DNA of 64,000 nucleotides from Alphaproteobacteria bacterium (GTDB lineage Bacteria > Pseudomonadota > Alphaproteobacteria > RF32 > CAG-239), in NCBI GenBank assembly GCA_900767645.1, contig CAAFZY010000040.1, forward strand, positions 1-64,000, in the 5' to 3' direction. A program made the translations under genes and the position numbers. Numbering within the stretch: the first letter of the stretch is position 1; each line of letters starts with the position of its first letter. Shown here piece by piece: positions 1 to 8,937 of the stretch. The notes under the pieces are model-generated. The model saw only the letters and a list, made by a program, of their open reading frames with translations, did not search any database and had not been told where the DNA came from.

Positions 1-4
1 ACTA

Positions 5-34
5 TTTTGTATCGTTTTGTATCGAGTTGTATCG
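5..34. repeat. Three tandem 10-bp repeats (TTTTGTATCG)
   Basis: Two perfect copies of TTTTGTATCG (5-14, 15-24) are followed by a third with two changes (AGTTGTATCG, 25-34). The array may continue left of the window edge. Spacing of one helical turn would suit cooperative binding of a regulator, but no binding protein can be named from sequence. Confidence 0.6.
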
Positions 35-120
35 TTTTTTGCTCCAATATCCTGTTTTAACATCATTTTATTTTACGCACATTTTGTGATTTTTTTTGAT
101 TTTCACCTCTGAAATACAAC

Positions 121-129
121 TTATACACA
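121..129 (+). promoter_or_regulatory. Isolated DnaA-box match TTATACACA
   Basis: TTATACACA fits the TTATNCACA consensus and lies in the non-coding leader of the first prepilin-like gene. A single 9-mer can occur by chance in 64 kb, so DnaA binding is only a possibility. Confidence 0.25.
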
Positions 130-163
130 GCACGGACTCGTAAATATTGCAAAAAAAAAACGC

Positions 164-209
164 GAGCTAAAATCTTCTCAAAACTAACTTTTTGAGAGGA
201 TTTTAGCTC
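164..209 (+). promoter_or_regulatory. 20-bp hairpin sequestering the ribosome binding site of the prepilin-like gene
   Basis: The arm starting GAGCTAAAATC (164-183) is complementary to the arm ending GATTTTAGCTC (190-209), with one G-T wobble and a loop of about 5 nt. The second arm contains the Shine-Dalgarno AGAGGA (about 195-200) and ends on the base before the ATG at 210. In RNA this would hide the ribosome binding site, so translation would need melting, a ribosome or a trans-acting factor. It lacks the following T-tract of an ordinary terminator. Confidence 0.7.
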
Positions 210-824
210 ATGTATACACAATCCGGTAGGTCTATGGTGGAAATGTTAGGGGTGTTAGCGATAATCGGCGTCCTGTCCATCGGCGCTATTGCCGGATATT
301 CTAAGGCAATGATGAAGTATAAGCTCAACAAACAGGCAGAACAATTAAATCAACTAGTCAATGCTGTTTCACAATATCACATGCAGATACATTCAGAAAA
401 CGCTATATCTTTGGTGCCAATATTTAAAAAACTTAACGTAATTCCGGTAGAAATGATAAAGGACGTTTCAGACACAATTTATGATATTTTTGGAAACGAA
501 ATCACAATAACCTCATATAATTATCATGGGTTTTATGTTGCCAATCTGAATTACTATATTGATTTGTCTAACCAAAACAACATCGAATTTTGCCGCAATG
601 TTATAAACACCGCCAAAGAAAACAGCCAAAACATTTACTACCTTGAATCTATTGCCGATTGGGGCACTGAAAACGCAAAACAAAAAATACTATCTGGCGA
701 CGCCTACTGTGGATATACAAACAGTAGATGCATTAACAGCATTTCGGTTGTTGACATAGACAACATCTGCCGCGGATATGAAAAAAGTGAAAAAGCCTTT
801 ATGAAAATTTGGTGGCGTAGCTAA
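210..824 (+). CDS. Prepilin-like (pseudopilin) surface protein
   Basis: This 204-residue protein starts with a six-residue leader ending in Gly6, then RSMVE, so Glu11 is the +5 glutamate of type IV prepilins, followed by a hydrophobic stretch to about residue 30. By family knowledge a prepilin peptidase would cut after Gly6 and the helix would pack in a pilus or pseudopilus. The +1 residue is Arg rather than the usual Phe or Met. The rest is a globular domain with a few cysteines that I cannot assign. The start is set by the leader and by AGAGGA nine bases upstream, inside the hairpin at 164-209. The stop abuts rlmN on the other strand. No assembly ATPase or prepilin peptidase lies in the window. 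Confidence 0.8.
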   Translation: MYTQSGRSMVEMLGVLAIIGVLSIGAIAGYSKAMMKYKLNKQAEQLNQLVNAVSQYHMQIHSENAISLVPIFKKLNVIPVEMIKDVSDTIYDIFGNEITITSYNYHGFYVANLNYYIDLSNQNNIEFCRNVINTAKENSQNIYYLESIADWGTENAKQKILSGDAYCGYTNSRCINSISVVDIDNICRGYEKSEKAFMKIWWRS

Positions 825-1898
825 TCAACCTTGTTCAGTGTCTTTTTTTGACTTTAATTGACCGCAAGCCGCTAAAATATCTTGTCCGCGCGCAACTCTC
901 ACCGGCGCGGCGAATCCGGCTTTTTCAAGCGCGGAGGCAAAAGCCTTTACTTTTTCAGGCTTGCTCGGCTTAAAAATACAATTCGGCCACGGGTTAAACG
1001 GTATTAAATTAAATGAGGCGCGTAAACGATACTTTTTCATTAAAGCAATTAATTCCGCCGCACATTCAAACGAATCGTTAATTCCGTCAAGAAGTAAATA
1101 TTCAAACGTTATATAACGGCTTCCGTCTTCTGCCTGATATTCTTGACAAGCCTTTAAAATTTGTTCTATCGGAAACTTATCGTTTATCGGCATAATCTGC
1201 GAGCGAATTGTATTATTGGGAGCATGCAATGAAACCGCCAAACGCACGCCGGTTGCCTGCAAGGTCGGCACTATTTTAGGAGCAATTCCCGAAGTTGACA
1301 TTGTAATGCGACGGCGCGATATGGCAATACCGTCACCATCGGTTAAAATATTTAAGGCCTTTATTACATTTTCTTGATTATGTAAAGGCTCACCCATGCC
1401 CATAACCACAATATTTGACAAATAGCGGGTTTCATTGGTGGGACTCGGCCACTCGCCATATGTGTCGCGCGCAACCATAAACTGGCTGACAATCTCGCCC
1501 GCGGTTAAGTTGCGAGTCAACTTTTGGCTTCCGGTATGGCAAAAGCGGCAGCCGACCGCACAACCCACCTGTGTTGAAATACAAACCGCACCACGGTCTT
1601 CTTCCGGAATATAAACCATCTCAACCCGCTGTCCGTCTTTAAATTCAAGCAACCATTTACGGGTTTTATCTTTTGAAACCTGCTCGGCAACAATTTTAGG
1701 GCGGGTAATAGTAAAGTTATCAGCCAATTTTTGCCGCAAGTCTTTGGAAAAACTGCTCATTTTAGCAAAATCGGTTTCACCGTGAAAATATATCCACTGC
1801 CACAGTTGTTTGGCTCGGAACGGCTTTTCGCCCATATCAGCGATTAGTGTTTCAATTTCAGATTTACTTAAACCGACGAGTTCTTGTTTTTCAGCCAT
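825..1898 (-). CDS. rlmN: 23S rRNA (adenine2503-C2)/tRNA (adenine37-C2) methyltransferase RlmN
   Basis: Radical-SAM methyltransferase that puts a methyl group on C2 of A2503 in 23S rRNA and, in some bacteria, of A37 in tRNA. The 357 residues carry the CxxxCxxC iron-sulfur motif as CAVGCRFC (Cys113, Cys117, Cys120) and the C-terminal catalytic cysteine Cys345 in the context DILAACGQ, the residue methylated during the reaction. Length is normal. A GAGG Shine-Dalgarno precedes the ATG. The IalB-like gene ends 8 bp upstream on the same strand, so the two may be co-transcribed. It converges on the prepilin-like gene with no gap. Confidence 0.96.
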   Translation of the reverse strand: MAEKQELVGLSKSEIETLIADMGEKPFRAKQLWQWIYFHGETDFAKMSSFSKDLRQKLADNFTITRPKIVAEQVSKDKTRKWLLEFKDGQRVEMVYIPEEDRGAVCISTQVGCAVGCRFCHTGSQKLTRNLTAGEIVSQFMVARDTYGEWPSPTNETRYLSNIVVMGMGEPLHNQENVIKALNILTDGDGIAISRRRITMSTSGIAPKIVPTLQATGVRLAVSLHAPNNTIRSQIMPINDKFPIEQILKACQEYQAEDGSRYITFEYLLLDGINDSFECAAELIALMKKYRLRASFNLIPFNPWPNCIFKPSKPEKVKAFASALEKAGFAAPVRVARGQDILAACGQLKSKKDTEQG

Positions 1899-1906
1899 AT
1901 CAACCT

Positions 1907-2428
1907 CTACTTTTTACCGCATTTGGCGCTGATGGTTTTATAAGCACGAGCGAATCCGTTTAATGAATATGTATCTTTGGTGGCTGTGCCTTTACTTGAA
2001 ACACCGTCAACAATCATGCGTTGTCCGCGCCGCATAGCGGCAACAAGCGCTTTGTCGTCTTTATCGGTCAATGTCCACGCTTTATCGGTATCGGTAAAAA
2101 AGTTTGTGAAAGTTTCTTTGCCGATTTTTACCACTACTTTAGAATCTTTTTTATAGGTGTATCCTGCCACAAAATTAACCACGTCGAAACTTTTATCGGC
2201 CGGACGATGCGTTACCACCACATAAATATCGCCGCGGCGGGTATAATTTCCCTCATCGCGTTTGGGCGATGACGCCATATAACAAACGTTTTTATTACCT
2301 TCTTTATAAGTATACGCCGACCAATCAGCATATTCACCAAGCAAGCGCGGAGCTTCGGCGGCGTACGCACTGTTAATACCAAATAACAATACTAAAAACA
2401 AATATTTAAACATATTTAAAATACCCAC
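1907..2428 (-). CDS. IalB-family (invasion-associated locus B) exported protein
   Basis: A 173-residue protein with an N-terminal signal peptide (hydrophobic about residues 7-20, AYAAEAP-type cleavage site near 24). The mature part, with the WSAYTY segment, a lone Cys in NVCYMASSP, a RRGDIYVVVTHRP segment and a C-terminal Cys near 170, matches the invasion-associated locus B family of Alphaproteobacteria. IalB was first linked to erythrocyte invasion in Bartonella, but most homologues occur in non-invasive species and the biochemical role is unknown. The two cysteines could form a disulfide in the periplasm. It precedes rlmN by 8 bp. Confidence 0.85.
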   Translation of the reverse strand: MGILNMFKYLFLVLLFGINSAYAAEAPRLLGEYADWSAYTYKEGNKNVCYMASSPKRDEGNYTRRGDIYVVVTHRPADKSFDVVNFVAGYTYKKDSKVVVKIGKETFTNFFTDTDKAWTLTDKDDKALVAAMRRGQRMIVDGVSSKGTATKDTYSLNGFARAYKTISAKCGKK

Positions 2429-2519
2429 TTATTTCAAAATTTCAAAAAATATTAGTTGCATTATAAATATAAACTGTTAAAAGAAAGCAAACATTTAATT
2501 TTTTCGGAGGCTTTTTTAA

Positions 2520-3749
2520 ATGATCCGGACTGAGTTTTTAGACGTTAATAAAATTATTACCGATAAAGCAATATTAAAACTATTTAAAACCGTAAATGAC
2601 CACGGCGGAGTCTTACGTTTTGTCGGCGGCGCAGTGCGCGATGTTTTAGCCGGCTTAAAAGGCTTTGATGTTGATCTGGCAACCGACCTAACTCCCGATG
2701 AATTAGTTGAAGCCTGTCAGGACGCCGGATTAAAAACTGTTCCAATCGGTATAAAATTCGCCACTACCGGCGTTATTATCAACAACAAAGTTATTGCCGT
2801 TTCATCGCTTTACAAGGAGCGCACCGGTTATAAACTCAATTCTGACTTTGCTTTTACCGACGACTGGAATGCCGACGCTTCTAAACGCGACTTGACCATT
2901 AATGCGGTTTATGCCGACGAACACGGCAACGTTTTTGATTATTACAACGGTATTGCCGACCTCGAAAACGGAATTATTCGCTTTATCGGCAATGCCGAAC
3001 AGCAAATAAAAGAACAACCGATACGCATTATGCGCTTTTTCAGATTTTATTCCATTTTCGGCAAAGGAAGCCCTGACTTAAAGTCTTTAAAGGCTTGTGT
3101 TGAAAATCGCGATTTATTGAAAACTGTTGCCATTGAGCAAGTACGCGATGAACTTGCTAAAATTTTACTTACCCCGAATGTGGTAAACACTTTGCAAATT
3201 ATGTTCGAAAATGATATTTTAAGCTATATTTTACCGGTTTCAAAAAATTTAAGCACTTTGCAAAACTTATCAGACATTATAATTAAAAACAACTTAGAAG
3301 CATCGGCTTTACGGCGTTTATACGTAATGTATTTTCCCGATGAAACACTGGCTGAAAATCTGGCCATGCGGTTACATATGTCTAAAGAAAATAAAAACCG
3401 TTTGATAAACTGGGCAAAATTCAATATCAACGGCGACTTGTTGACCGATGACGGCTATTTGCAAAAAATTATATATCTGTATGGTAAGGAATTTTGCAAA
3501 GATAAAATTTTGTTTTATGCCGCTAAAAATAATTTACCGAATTTGCCTGTTAACGAACTTTTTGCAAAAATAGAAAAAGCTGAAACTCCTGAATTTCCGG
3601 TAAGCGGCGCAGATTTGATTGGTTTGGGCATTGAAGATAATGCCAAAATCGGAGCAACCCTTGCCTTATTAAAACAAAAATGGATTCAGAGCGGATTTGA
3701 CTTAACCGAAACAGAATTAACCGATATGGCGAAAAAACTTGCTTGTTAA
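2520..3749 (+). CDS. cca: CCA tRNA nucleotidyltransferase / poly(A) polymerase family
   Basis: Nucleotidyltransferase that builds or repairs the 3' CCA of tRNAs. In 409 residues the N-terminal head shows VGGAVRDVLAGL, then FDVDLATDLTPDEL with the metal-binding DxD, followed by the RRD-like segment KRDLTINAV and the EQPIRIMRFFRF motif of class II CCA-adding enzymes. Length is normal for the alphaproteobacterial form. GGAGG at 2506-2510 sets the ATG. It has its own terminator and converges on parB. A poly(A) polymerase role cannot be excluded, but both tRNA genes in this window encode CCA, so a repair role is plausible. Confidence 0.93.
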   Translation: MIRTEFLDVNKIITDKAILKLFKTVNDHGGVLRFVGGAVRDVLAGLKGFDVDLATDLTPDELVEACQDAGLKTVPIGIKFATTGVIINNKVIAVSSLYKERTGYKLNSDFAFTDDWNADASKRDLTINAVYADEHGNVFDYYNGIADLENGIIRFIGNAEQQIKEQPIRIMRFFRFYSIFGKGSPDLKSLKACVENRDLLKTVAIEQVRDELAKILLTPNVVNTLQIMFENDILSYILPVSKNLSTLQNLSDIIIKNNLEASALRRLYVMYFPDETLAENLAMRLHMSKENKNRLINWAKFNINGDLLTDDGYLQKIIYLYGKEFCKDKILFYAAKNNLPNLPVNELFAKIEKAETPEFPVSGADLIGLGIEDNAKIGATLALLKQKWIQSGFDLTETELTDMAKKLAC

Positions 3750-3752
3750 ACT

Positions 3753-3784
3753 AAAATCCGCTTAGATTTTTAAGCGGATTTTTT
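3753..3784 (+). terminator. Rho-independent terminator after cca, possibly bidirectional
   Basis: Perfect 10-bp stem AATCCGCTTA / TAAGCGGATT (3755-3764, 3771-3780) with a 6-nt loop and a following T-run. The preceding A-run lets it also serve parB on the opposite strand. Confidence 0.88.
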
Positions 3785-3797
3785 ATCGTGATTTTTA

Positions 3798-4688
3798 TCA
3801 ACTTTCAAATTTTTCAAGCAAAGATTCGAGCTCGGTTATATTATTATATGAAAGCACAATTTTTCCCTTGCCGTTTTTTGAATTATTGATTTGAACCTTA
3901 ACTCCAAAACGGGAACTTAACCCTTTTTCAATTTCAACCAACTCAGAATCTTTAATTTTTTGGGCTTTTGGCTTTAAAGGCGTTTTTTTCGGTTCTGGAG
4001 AAGAATCCTTCAGCTTAGCGGCCAACTCCTCAACTTGACGCACATTTAAGCCCTCAGCGACGATTTTTTGAGCAAGCTCCTCCGCACCGTCTAAACCAAT
4101 TAAAGCACGAGCGTGTCCCGCTGATAAATTTCCGTTATTTAACAACAACTTAACCCCTTCAGGAAGCGACAAAAGACGTAAAGTGTTAGCAATATAACTG
4201 CGCGATTTACCAACCACGGAAGACAGTTTTTCCTGAGTATAGTTAAAATCTTTAATAAGCTTATCAAATCCGGCGGCTTCTTCCAGAGCCGTTAAATTTT
4301 GACGAACAATATTTTCAACTAAAGCAACTTCAAGCACCTCATTGTCGGCCAGATTTTTTTCAATAACCGGAACTTCGGTTAATCCAGCTTTTTGAGCGGC
4401 ACGAAAACGTCTTTCACCGGCAATAATTTCGTACTTGTCGTTTTTTTTACGAACCAAAATCGGCTGCAAAATACCTTTTTCTTTTACCGACTGCGTTAAG
4501 GCATTGATAGCTTCATCATCAAAAGTTTGGCGCGGTTGAAATTTTCCGGCCTCAAGCTGATTAATCGGCAAAGTTTTCACCGCCTGCTTCTGTTCGGCTG
4601 AAAAATCATCAATATTTAAATCAAGAGAATCATCTCCAAGCAAAGCGCCTAAACCGCGCCCTAAACCATGTTTATTATTTATGGCCAT
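3798..4688 (-). CDS. parB: Chromosome-partitioning protein ParB
   Basis: ParB binds parS sites, spreads as a CTP-dependent clamp and recruits ParA and SMC. The 296 residues show the typical start (GLGRGLGALLGDD), the N-terminal nucleotide-binding motif GERRFRAA, the VENIVRQNLTALEEA segment with a central helix-turn-helix (KLSSVVGKSRSYIANTLRLL), a Lys/Pro-rich linker near 230 and a C-terminal dimerisation domain. It starts 2 bp after the parA stop, so it is translationally coupled. A perfect parS lies 1.3 kb upstream inside rsmG. Confidence 0.96.
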   Translation of the reverse strand: MAINNKHGLGRGLGALLGDDSLDLNIDDFSAEQKQAVKTLPINQLEAGKFQPRQTFDDEAINALTQSVKEKGILQPILVRKKNDKYEIIAGERRFRAAQKAGLTEVPVIEKNLADNEVLEVALVENIVRQNLTALEEAAGFDKLIKDFNYTQEKLSSVVGKSRSYIANTLRLLSLPEGVKLLLNNGNLSAGHARALIGLDGAEELAQKIVAEGLNVRQVEELAAKLKDSSPEPKKTPLKPKAQKIKDSELVEIEKGLSSRFGVKVQINNSKNGKGKIVLSYNNITELESLLEKFES

Positions 4689-4690
4689 AA

Positions 4691-5458
4691 CTATATCTCC
4701 TTTTCACGCTTTAAAACTTCTTTGGCTAAATTGATATACGCTTGCGCGCCCACGCTCTTAAAATCATAAATAAGTATCGGTTTACCGTGCGACGGCGCTT
4801 CGGAAATACGCACGCTTCGCGGAATAACGGTTTGGTACACCAGTTCGCCAAAATATTGGCGCACATCTTTTTCAACCATTGAGCTTAAATTATTGCGGCG
4901 GTCAAACATAGTTAAAACAATTCCCTGTACTTTAAGTCCGGGATTAAACACTTTTTTTATCTGATTGATATTTTTAACCAAATCAGTCAAACCCTCAAGC
5001 GCCAAAAACTCACATTGCAACGGAATGATTACCGAATTTGCGGCAACCAACGCATTGATGGTAATTAAATTTAATGATGGCGGACAATCAATCAAAACAT
5101 AATCATATTTACCGGTTAGAGTCATTAAAGCGCGGCGCAATACAAATTCGCGCTTTTCAACATCTATAAGTTCAATTTCAGCGCCGGCAAGCTCCGGTTT
5201 AGACGGTAAAATATAAAAATCAGGAATTTCACAAGTTTTAACGGCAAGTTCCGGATTGATATTATTGATTAAAACATCATACGACGAATACTCGCATTTA
5301 CGCTTATCCACACCCATTGAGGTGGTTGCGTTGCCCTGCGGATCCAAATCAAGCACCAAAACTTTTTTACCGATAGCAGCCATCGCTGTGGCAATATTAA
5401 TCGCCGTGGTGGTTTTACCGACACCACCTTTTCGGTTTGCAACCGCAATTACTTTCAT
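4691..5458 (-). CDS. parA: Chromosome-partitioning ATPase ParA (Soj type)
   Basis: Walker-type ATPase that moves ParB-parS complexes over the nucleoid. The 255 residues begin directly with the deviant Walker A box KGGVGKTT (10-17, signature Lys10), followed by DLDPQGNAT (Walker A') and DYVLIDCPPSLN (Walker B). There is no N-terminal regulatory domain, as usual for chromosomal ParA. The start overlaps the end of rsmG by 4 bp (ATGA), giving the conserved rsmG-parA-parB operon. Confidence 0.96.
   Translation of the reverse strand: MKVIAVANRKGGVGKTTTAINIATAMAAIGKKVLVLDLDPQGNATTSMGVDKRKCEYSSYDVLINNINPELAVKTCEIPDFYILPSKPELAGAEIELIDVEKREFVLRRALMTLTGKYDYVLIDCPPSLNLITINALVAANSVIIPLQCEFLALEGLTDLVKNINQIKKVFNPGLKVQGIVLTMFDRRNNLSSMVEKDVRQYFGELVYQTVIPRSVRISEAPSHGKPILIYDFKSVGAQAYINLAKEVLKREKEI
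5304..5312 (+). promoter_or_regulatory. DnaA-box match TTATCCACA inside parA
   Basis: Exact TTATCCACA within parA coding sequence, about 7 kb from the candidate origin. It may be a chance occurrence or a DnaA-titrating site. Confidence 0.25.
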
Positions 5459-6078
5459 TTTGATTTTCTCCTTAAATTTTCAAGCAACAAAACAACACCA
5501 TCTGCTGAAGTTTCATTTTTACAAACTTCAAGCTTAAAATTCCACAATTTAGCGGCAGCTTCAAGTTCATCGCGGTAACTTTTGCCTTTAGGAAAAATAA
5601 GTTTGGTTTGACGGTTTGTAAATTTAAAAACATAGCCCAAAAGTTTATCTAATGAAGCAACTGCGCGTGCTGTTATCACATCGGCGGGCGGCAACAAAAC
5701 ATCTTCGGTTCTTTTATTTAAGACAGTTACATTGCTTAAATTGAGCACTGTTTTAACTTCATTTAAATACAGTGTTTTTTTACCTATACTTTCAATTAAT
5801 GTAAACTTTAAGCGCGGATATTGTTCTTGTGCCATAACAGCAAGCACCAAAGCCGGAAATCCGGCCCCGCTCCCCACATCATAAACAGAATCAACTTGAT
5901 TATTTAAATATTTGAAAAGTTGAGCAGAATCCGCAATATGTCTTTGCCAAACATCAGGCAAAGAATTATTGCTTACCAAATTAAACTTAGCCTGCCACTC
6001 GTTTAAAAGAGCTACAAGTTGTTCAAGCTTTTGGTATGTTTCACGTGAAACACTGTATGTATCAATAAAATTTTTCAT
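5455..6078 (-). CDS. rsmG: 16S rRNA (guanine527-N7)-methyltransferase RsmG (GidB)
   Basis: SAM-dependent methyltransferase that modifies G527 of 16S rRNA. The SAM-binding motif YDVGSGAGFPALVL lies near residue 66 of the 207-residue form. I take the ATG at 6078; the frame extends to a TTG at 6105, but that would add nine residues not typical of the family. Neither start has a strong Shine-Dalgarno. Residues SVSRET are encoded by a perfect parS site, so the N-terminus does double duty as a centromere. It overlaps parA by 4 bp. Confidence 0.94.
   Translation of the reverse strand: MKNFIDTYSVSRETYQKLEQLVALLNEWQAKFNLVSNNSLPDVWQRHIADSAQLFKYLNNQVDSVYDVGSGAGFPALVLAVMAQEQYPRLKFTLIESIGKKTLYLNEVKTVLNLSNVTVLNKRTEDVLLPPADVITARAVASLDKLLGYVFKFTNRQTKLIFPKGKSYRDELEAAAKLWNFKLEVCKNETSADGVVLLLENLRRKSK
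6037..6052. other. parS centromere site, perfect match
   Basis: TGTTTCACGTGAAACA is the exact 16-bp palindromic ParB-binding site conserved across bacteria. It lies in the 5' end of rsmG, just upstream of parAB and about 6.4 kb from the candidate origin. Confidence 0.95.
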
Positions 6079-6136
6079 AGATTTTTTATATAACGTCAAC
6101 AACAAGAGATAAACCCCTATTGTAAGTTATAAACAT

Positions 6137-6979
6137 CTATTTTAAATTAAATCGGTTGGTATAGTGCAGCTCAGACAGCGTGTTTTCAGCTTTATCAAAC
6201 AAATAGCCGACTTCTTTACACCTGTGAGCATCGTCACTTATAACAAGCGGAATATTTTTATTGATAATCCTCAGCAAAAGATTGTGACAAGGAAAAAAAT
6301 CATCAGATTTTCGCAGTCCTTTTGTGCTTAATTCAGTCGCCGTATTATTTAAAGCAAGAGATTTTATAATCTCATCATAATCATTATCATACAGTGATTG
6401 ATTATAGTTTTTAACCTTACGCACGTAATCAATATGTGCCAAAAAATTAAACAATCGGCTGTCAACGGCACGTTTTACCGTTTGCAAATGACGATGTACG
6501 TATGTTTCCACCGGCTCCGGCTTTTCATTATCAGGCAAAGAATTGTAACAGCTTATATCAAGCAGATATTCGCCATCTTCACTCAAGAAAAAATGATTTC
6601 CGGTCAACATATAATCATAATCAAGATCGTGGCAAAATTTTTCAAACTCGGTTTGCCAACCGTCATAAGTAAAATAATCGACCTCATAGCCGACATATAC
6701 CTTCAAAGACGGATATTTTTTCGCCAAAGAACGCACCTCTTCAGCGTGACGGTTAAACACAGACAACGCTTCATCAAAATCATCGTAAGCAATATTGGTT
6801 TGATTATTAGCTTTCAAAAACTCATAATAAGGAACTTTTTTAATGTTTTTATGTATAATCATATGGTCAGAAATACCAATTTCAGACCAACCGAGATTAA
6901 CCGCCTCAGCAAGCATTTCATCAACCGTATTAACACCGTCAGAAAAAACCGTATGCGTATGATAACTGAAACTTTGCAT
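6137..6979 (-). CDS. PHP-domain metal-dependent phosphatase (histidinol-phosphatase-like)
   Basis: A 280-residue single-domain protein with PHP signatures: YHTHTVFSDG (about 6-15), ISDHMIIH (about 36-43), a GYEVDYF segment near 99, a HIDYV segment near 188 and a C-terminal SDDAH (about 249-253). These His/Asp residues would bind a two- or three-metal centre for phosphoester hydrolysis. The nearest named class is HisJ-type histidinol-phosphate phosphatase, but there are no histidine biosynthesis genes nearby, so the substrate is open. It starts on the base next to the mnmG stop and is probably co-transcribed with mnmG. Confidence 0.8.
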   Translation of the reverse strand: MQSFSYHTHTVFSDGVNTVDEMLAEAVNLGWSEIGISDHMIIHKNIKKVPYYEFLKANNQTNIAYDDFDEALSVFNRHAEEVRSLAKKYPSLKVYVGYEVDYFTYDGWQTEFEKFCHDLDYDYMLTGNHFFLSEDGEYLLDISCYNSLPDNEKPEPVETYVHRHLQTVKRAVDSRLFNFLAHIDYVRKVKNYNQSLYDNDYDEIIKSLALNNTATELSTKGLRKSDDFFPCHNLLLRIINKNIPLVISDDAHRCKEVGYLFDKAENTLSELHYTNRFNLK

Positions 6980-8842
6980 TTATTTACTCTTCAAATACCC
7001 TAAAATTGCCGTTATCGCCGCCGGAGTTACGCCGGTAATTCTTGATGCTTCCCCGATAGTTGCCGGACGAATTTTACTTAATCTGTCTACCATCTCGCGC
7101 GACAGACCGCCAATTTGATGATAATCTATATCATCACGCAAGCGCAAATTTTCATCCTTTTTAAAAACTTCAATATCTGCAAGTTGCCGTTTAATATAAC
7201 CGGCATAGCGCGATTCAATTTCAACCTGCTCATAAATTTCAGAGTTATATTTACTGATTTCAGGAAACAACTTCAAAATTGATTCACGTGAAACATCATT
7301 ATAACTCATTAAATGATAAGCAGTTCGCTTGGAACTGTCATGATTAACGGCAATTCCCGCTTTTTTTAATGAATCATAATCAACTTTTAACGTTTCAGAA
7401 AGCTTACGTAACTCATCAATCGCTTGTTTTTTTGCTTTAAATACACTGTATCTGTAATCAGAAACACATCCGACATCATAACCCTTTGCTGTTAATCGCA
7501 TATCAGCATTATCAGCCCTGAGATATAAACGATATTCCGAACGTGAAGTAAACATTCGATACGGTTCATCAACGCCTTTGGTAATCAAATCATCAACCAT
7601 AACGCCAATATAACCTTCACTGCGGTCAACAACAAAATCCCTGCCCTTATTTTCAGCTTTTAAGGCAGCATTAACACCGGCAAGCAAGCCTTGCGCAGCC
7701 GCCTCTTCATAACCGGTAGTTCCGTTGATTTGTCCGGCTAAAAACAAACCGGCAGCTTTTTTAACTTCTAAACAATGATTAAGTTCGCGCGGATCAACAA
7801 AATCATATTCAATAGCATATGCAGGACGTAAAATTTCAACATTTTCCAACCCCTCCATAGTATGAATAAACTGCTCTTGCACATCAGCAGGTAATGAAGT
7901 TGAAATTCCGTTAGGATAAACAACATCTGTATTTAACCCCTCCGGCTCTAAAAAAATTTGATGACTGGTGCGGTCGGCAAATTTAACCAATTTATCTTCA
8001 ATACTCGGACAATAACGAGGTCCGACACCGGTAATTAACCCTGAAAACAATGCGCACTTTGAAAAATTATCTCTGATTATCTTATGAGTTCGCTCATTGG
8101 TATGAGTAATATAACATTTAATTTGAGGATTAGTAATTTTATCGGTTAAATATGAAAACGGTTCCGGATTATCATCACCGCATTGTTCCGCTAAAATACT
8201 CCAATTGATAGTTTTACCGTTAAGTCGCGCCGGTGTTCCGGTTTTCAAACGGCCGGTTTTTAATCCCAATTGATTTAAATACGGTGTTATACCATTACAA
8301 GACACATCGTTCACGCGTCCGCCGACAGATGTTTTATGTCCGACAAACATTATTCCGTTTAAAAAAGTTCCGGTAGTTAAAACCACCGCTTTGGCAACAA
8401 TTTCAGTATCATCAGCAAGCTTTACACCTTTTACTTCAAATTTATTATTTTCAGAATCAAGTAACAACCCTTCAACTGAGGCCTCAACAATTTCTAAATT
8501 ATTCTGCTCTTGCAAAGCACTCAACATATACTTTTTATATAAATCACGGTCAGCCTGAGCACGCGGTCCGCGCACAGCCGGTCCCTTAGAAGAATTAAGC
8601 ATTCTGAACTGAATACCGGCTTTATCAATAACTTTTCCCATTAAACCGTCAAGCGCATCAACTTCTCTGACCAAATGTCCTTTACCAAGTCCGCCGATTG
8701 CCGGATTACATGACATTTCTCCGATAGTTGATATTTTATGGGTAATCAAAACCGTATCGGCACCCATTCTAGCCGATGCGGCCGCAGCTTCACAGCCGGC
8801 ATGACCACCGCCGACCACAATCACATCATAAACTTTTTTCAT
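6980..8842 (-). CDS. mnmG: tRNA uridine-5-carboxymethylaminomethyl modification enzyme MnmG (GidA)
   Basis: FAD-binding partner of MnmE in making the cmnm5 group at U34 of tRNAs. The 620 residues begin with the dinucleotide-binding motif [12 protein letters not shown] (9-20) and contain the [25 protein letters not shown] and [12 protein letters not shown] segments conserved in the family; the C-terminal helical domain is complete. Length is normal (E. coli about 629). Shine-Dalgarno AAAGGAAG precedes the ATG. It lies between mnmE and rsmG in the classical origin-proximal order and carries a near-perfect parS site. Confidence 0.97.
   Translation of the reverse strand: MKKVYDVIVVGGGHAGCEAAAASARMGADTVLITHKISTIGEMSCNPAIGGLGKGHLVREVDALDGLMGKVIDKAGIQFRMLNSSKGPAVRGPRAQADRDLYKKYMLSALQEQNNLEIVEASVEGLLLDSENNKFEVKGVKLADDTEIVAKAVVLTTGTFLNGIMFVGHKTSVGGRVNDVSCNGITPYLNQLGLKTGRLKTGTPARLNGKTINWSILAEQCGDDNPEPFSYLTDKITNPQIKCYITHTNERTHKIIRDNFSKCALFSGLITGVGPRYCPSIEDKLVKFADRTSHQIFLEPEGLNTDVVYPNGISTSLPADVQEQFIHTMEGLENVEILRPAYAIEYDFVDPRELNHCLEVKKAAGLFLAGQINGTTGYEEAAAQGLLAGVNAALKAENKGRDFVVDRSEGYIGVMVDDLITKGVDEPYRMFTSRSEYRLYLRADNADMRLTAKGYDVGCVSDYRYSVFKAKKQAIDELRKLSETLKVDYDSLKKAGIAVNHDSSKRTAYHLMSYNDVSRESILKLFPEISKYNSEIYEQVEIESRYAGYIKRQLADIEVFKKDENLRLRDDIDYHQIGGLSREMVDRLSKIRPATIGEASRITGVTPAAITAILGYLKSK
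7280..7295. other. parS-like site, 15 of 16 matches
   Basis: TGATTCACGTGAAACA differs from parS at one outer base (A for T at position 3). It lies inside mnmG and encodes VSRES, the same reading as the perfect site in rsmG. Probably a functional secondary parS. Confidence 0.75.
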
Positions 8843-8937
8843 TGATATACTTCCTTTGAAAATTTGCTGTCATAATACGCTAAAATTATGAGATTTCAAC
8901 ACAAAAACACACAAATTTATATTATAAGGATACAAAA

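Noticed and set aside
5..34. Start of a CRISPR array
   Set aside because: Units are only 10 bp and directly abut, with no spacers, and no cas gene is present.
1780..1795. parS-like TTTCACCGTGAAA in rlmN
   Set aside because: The core has an extra base, which changes the spacing of the half-sites.
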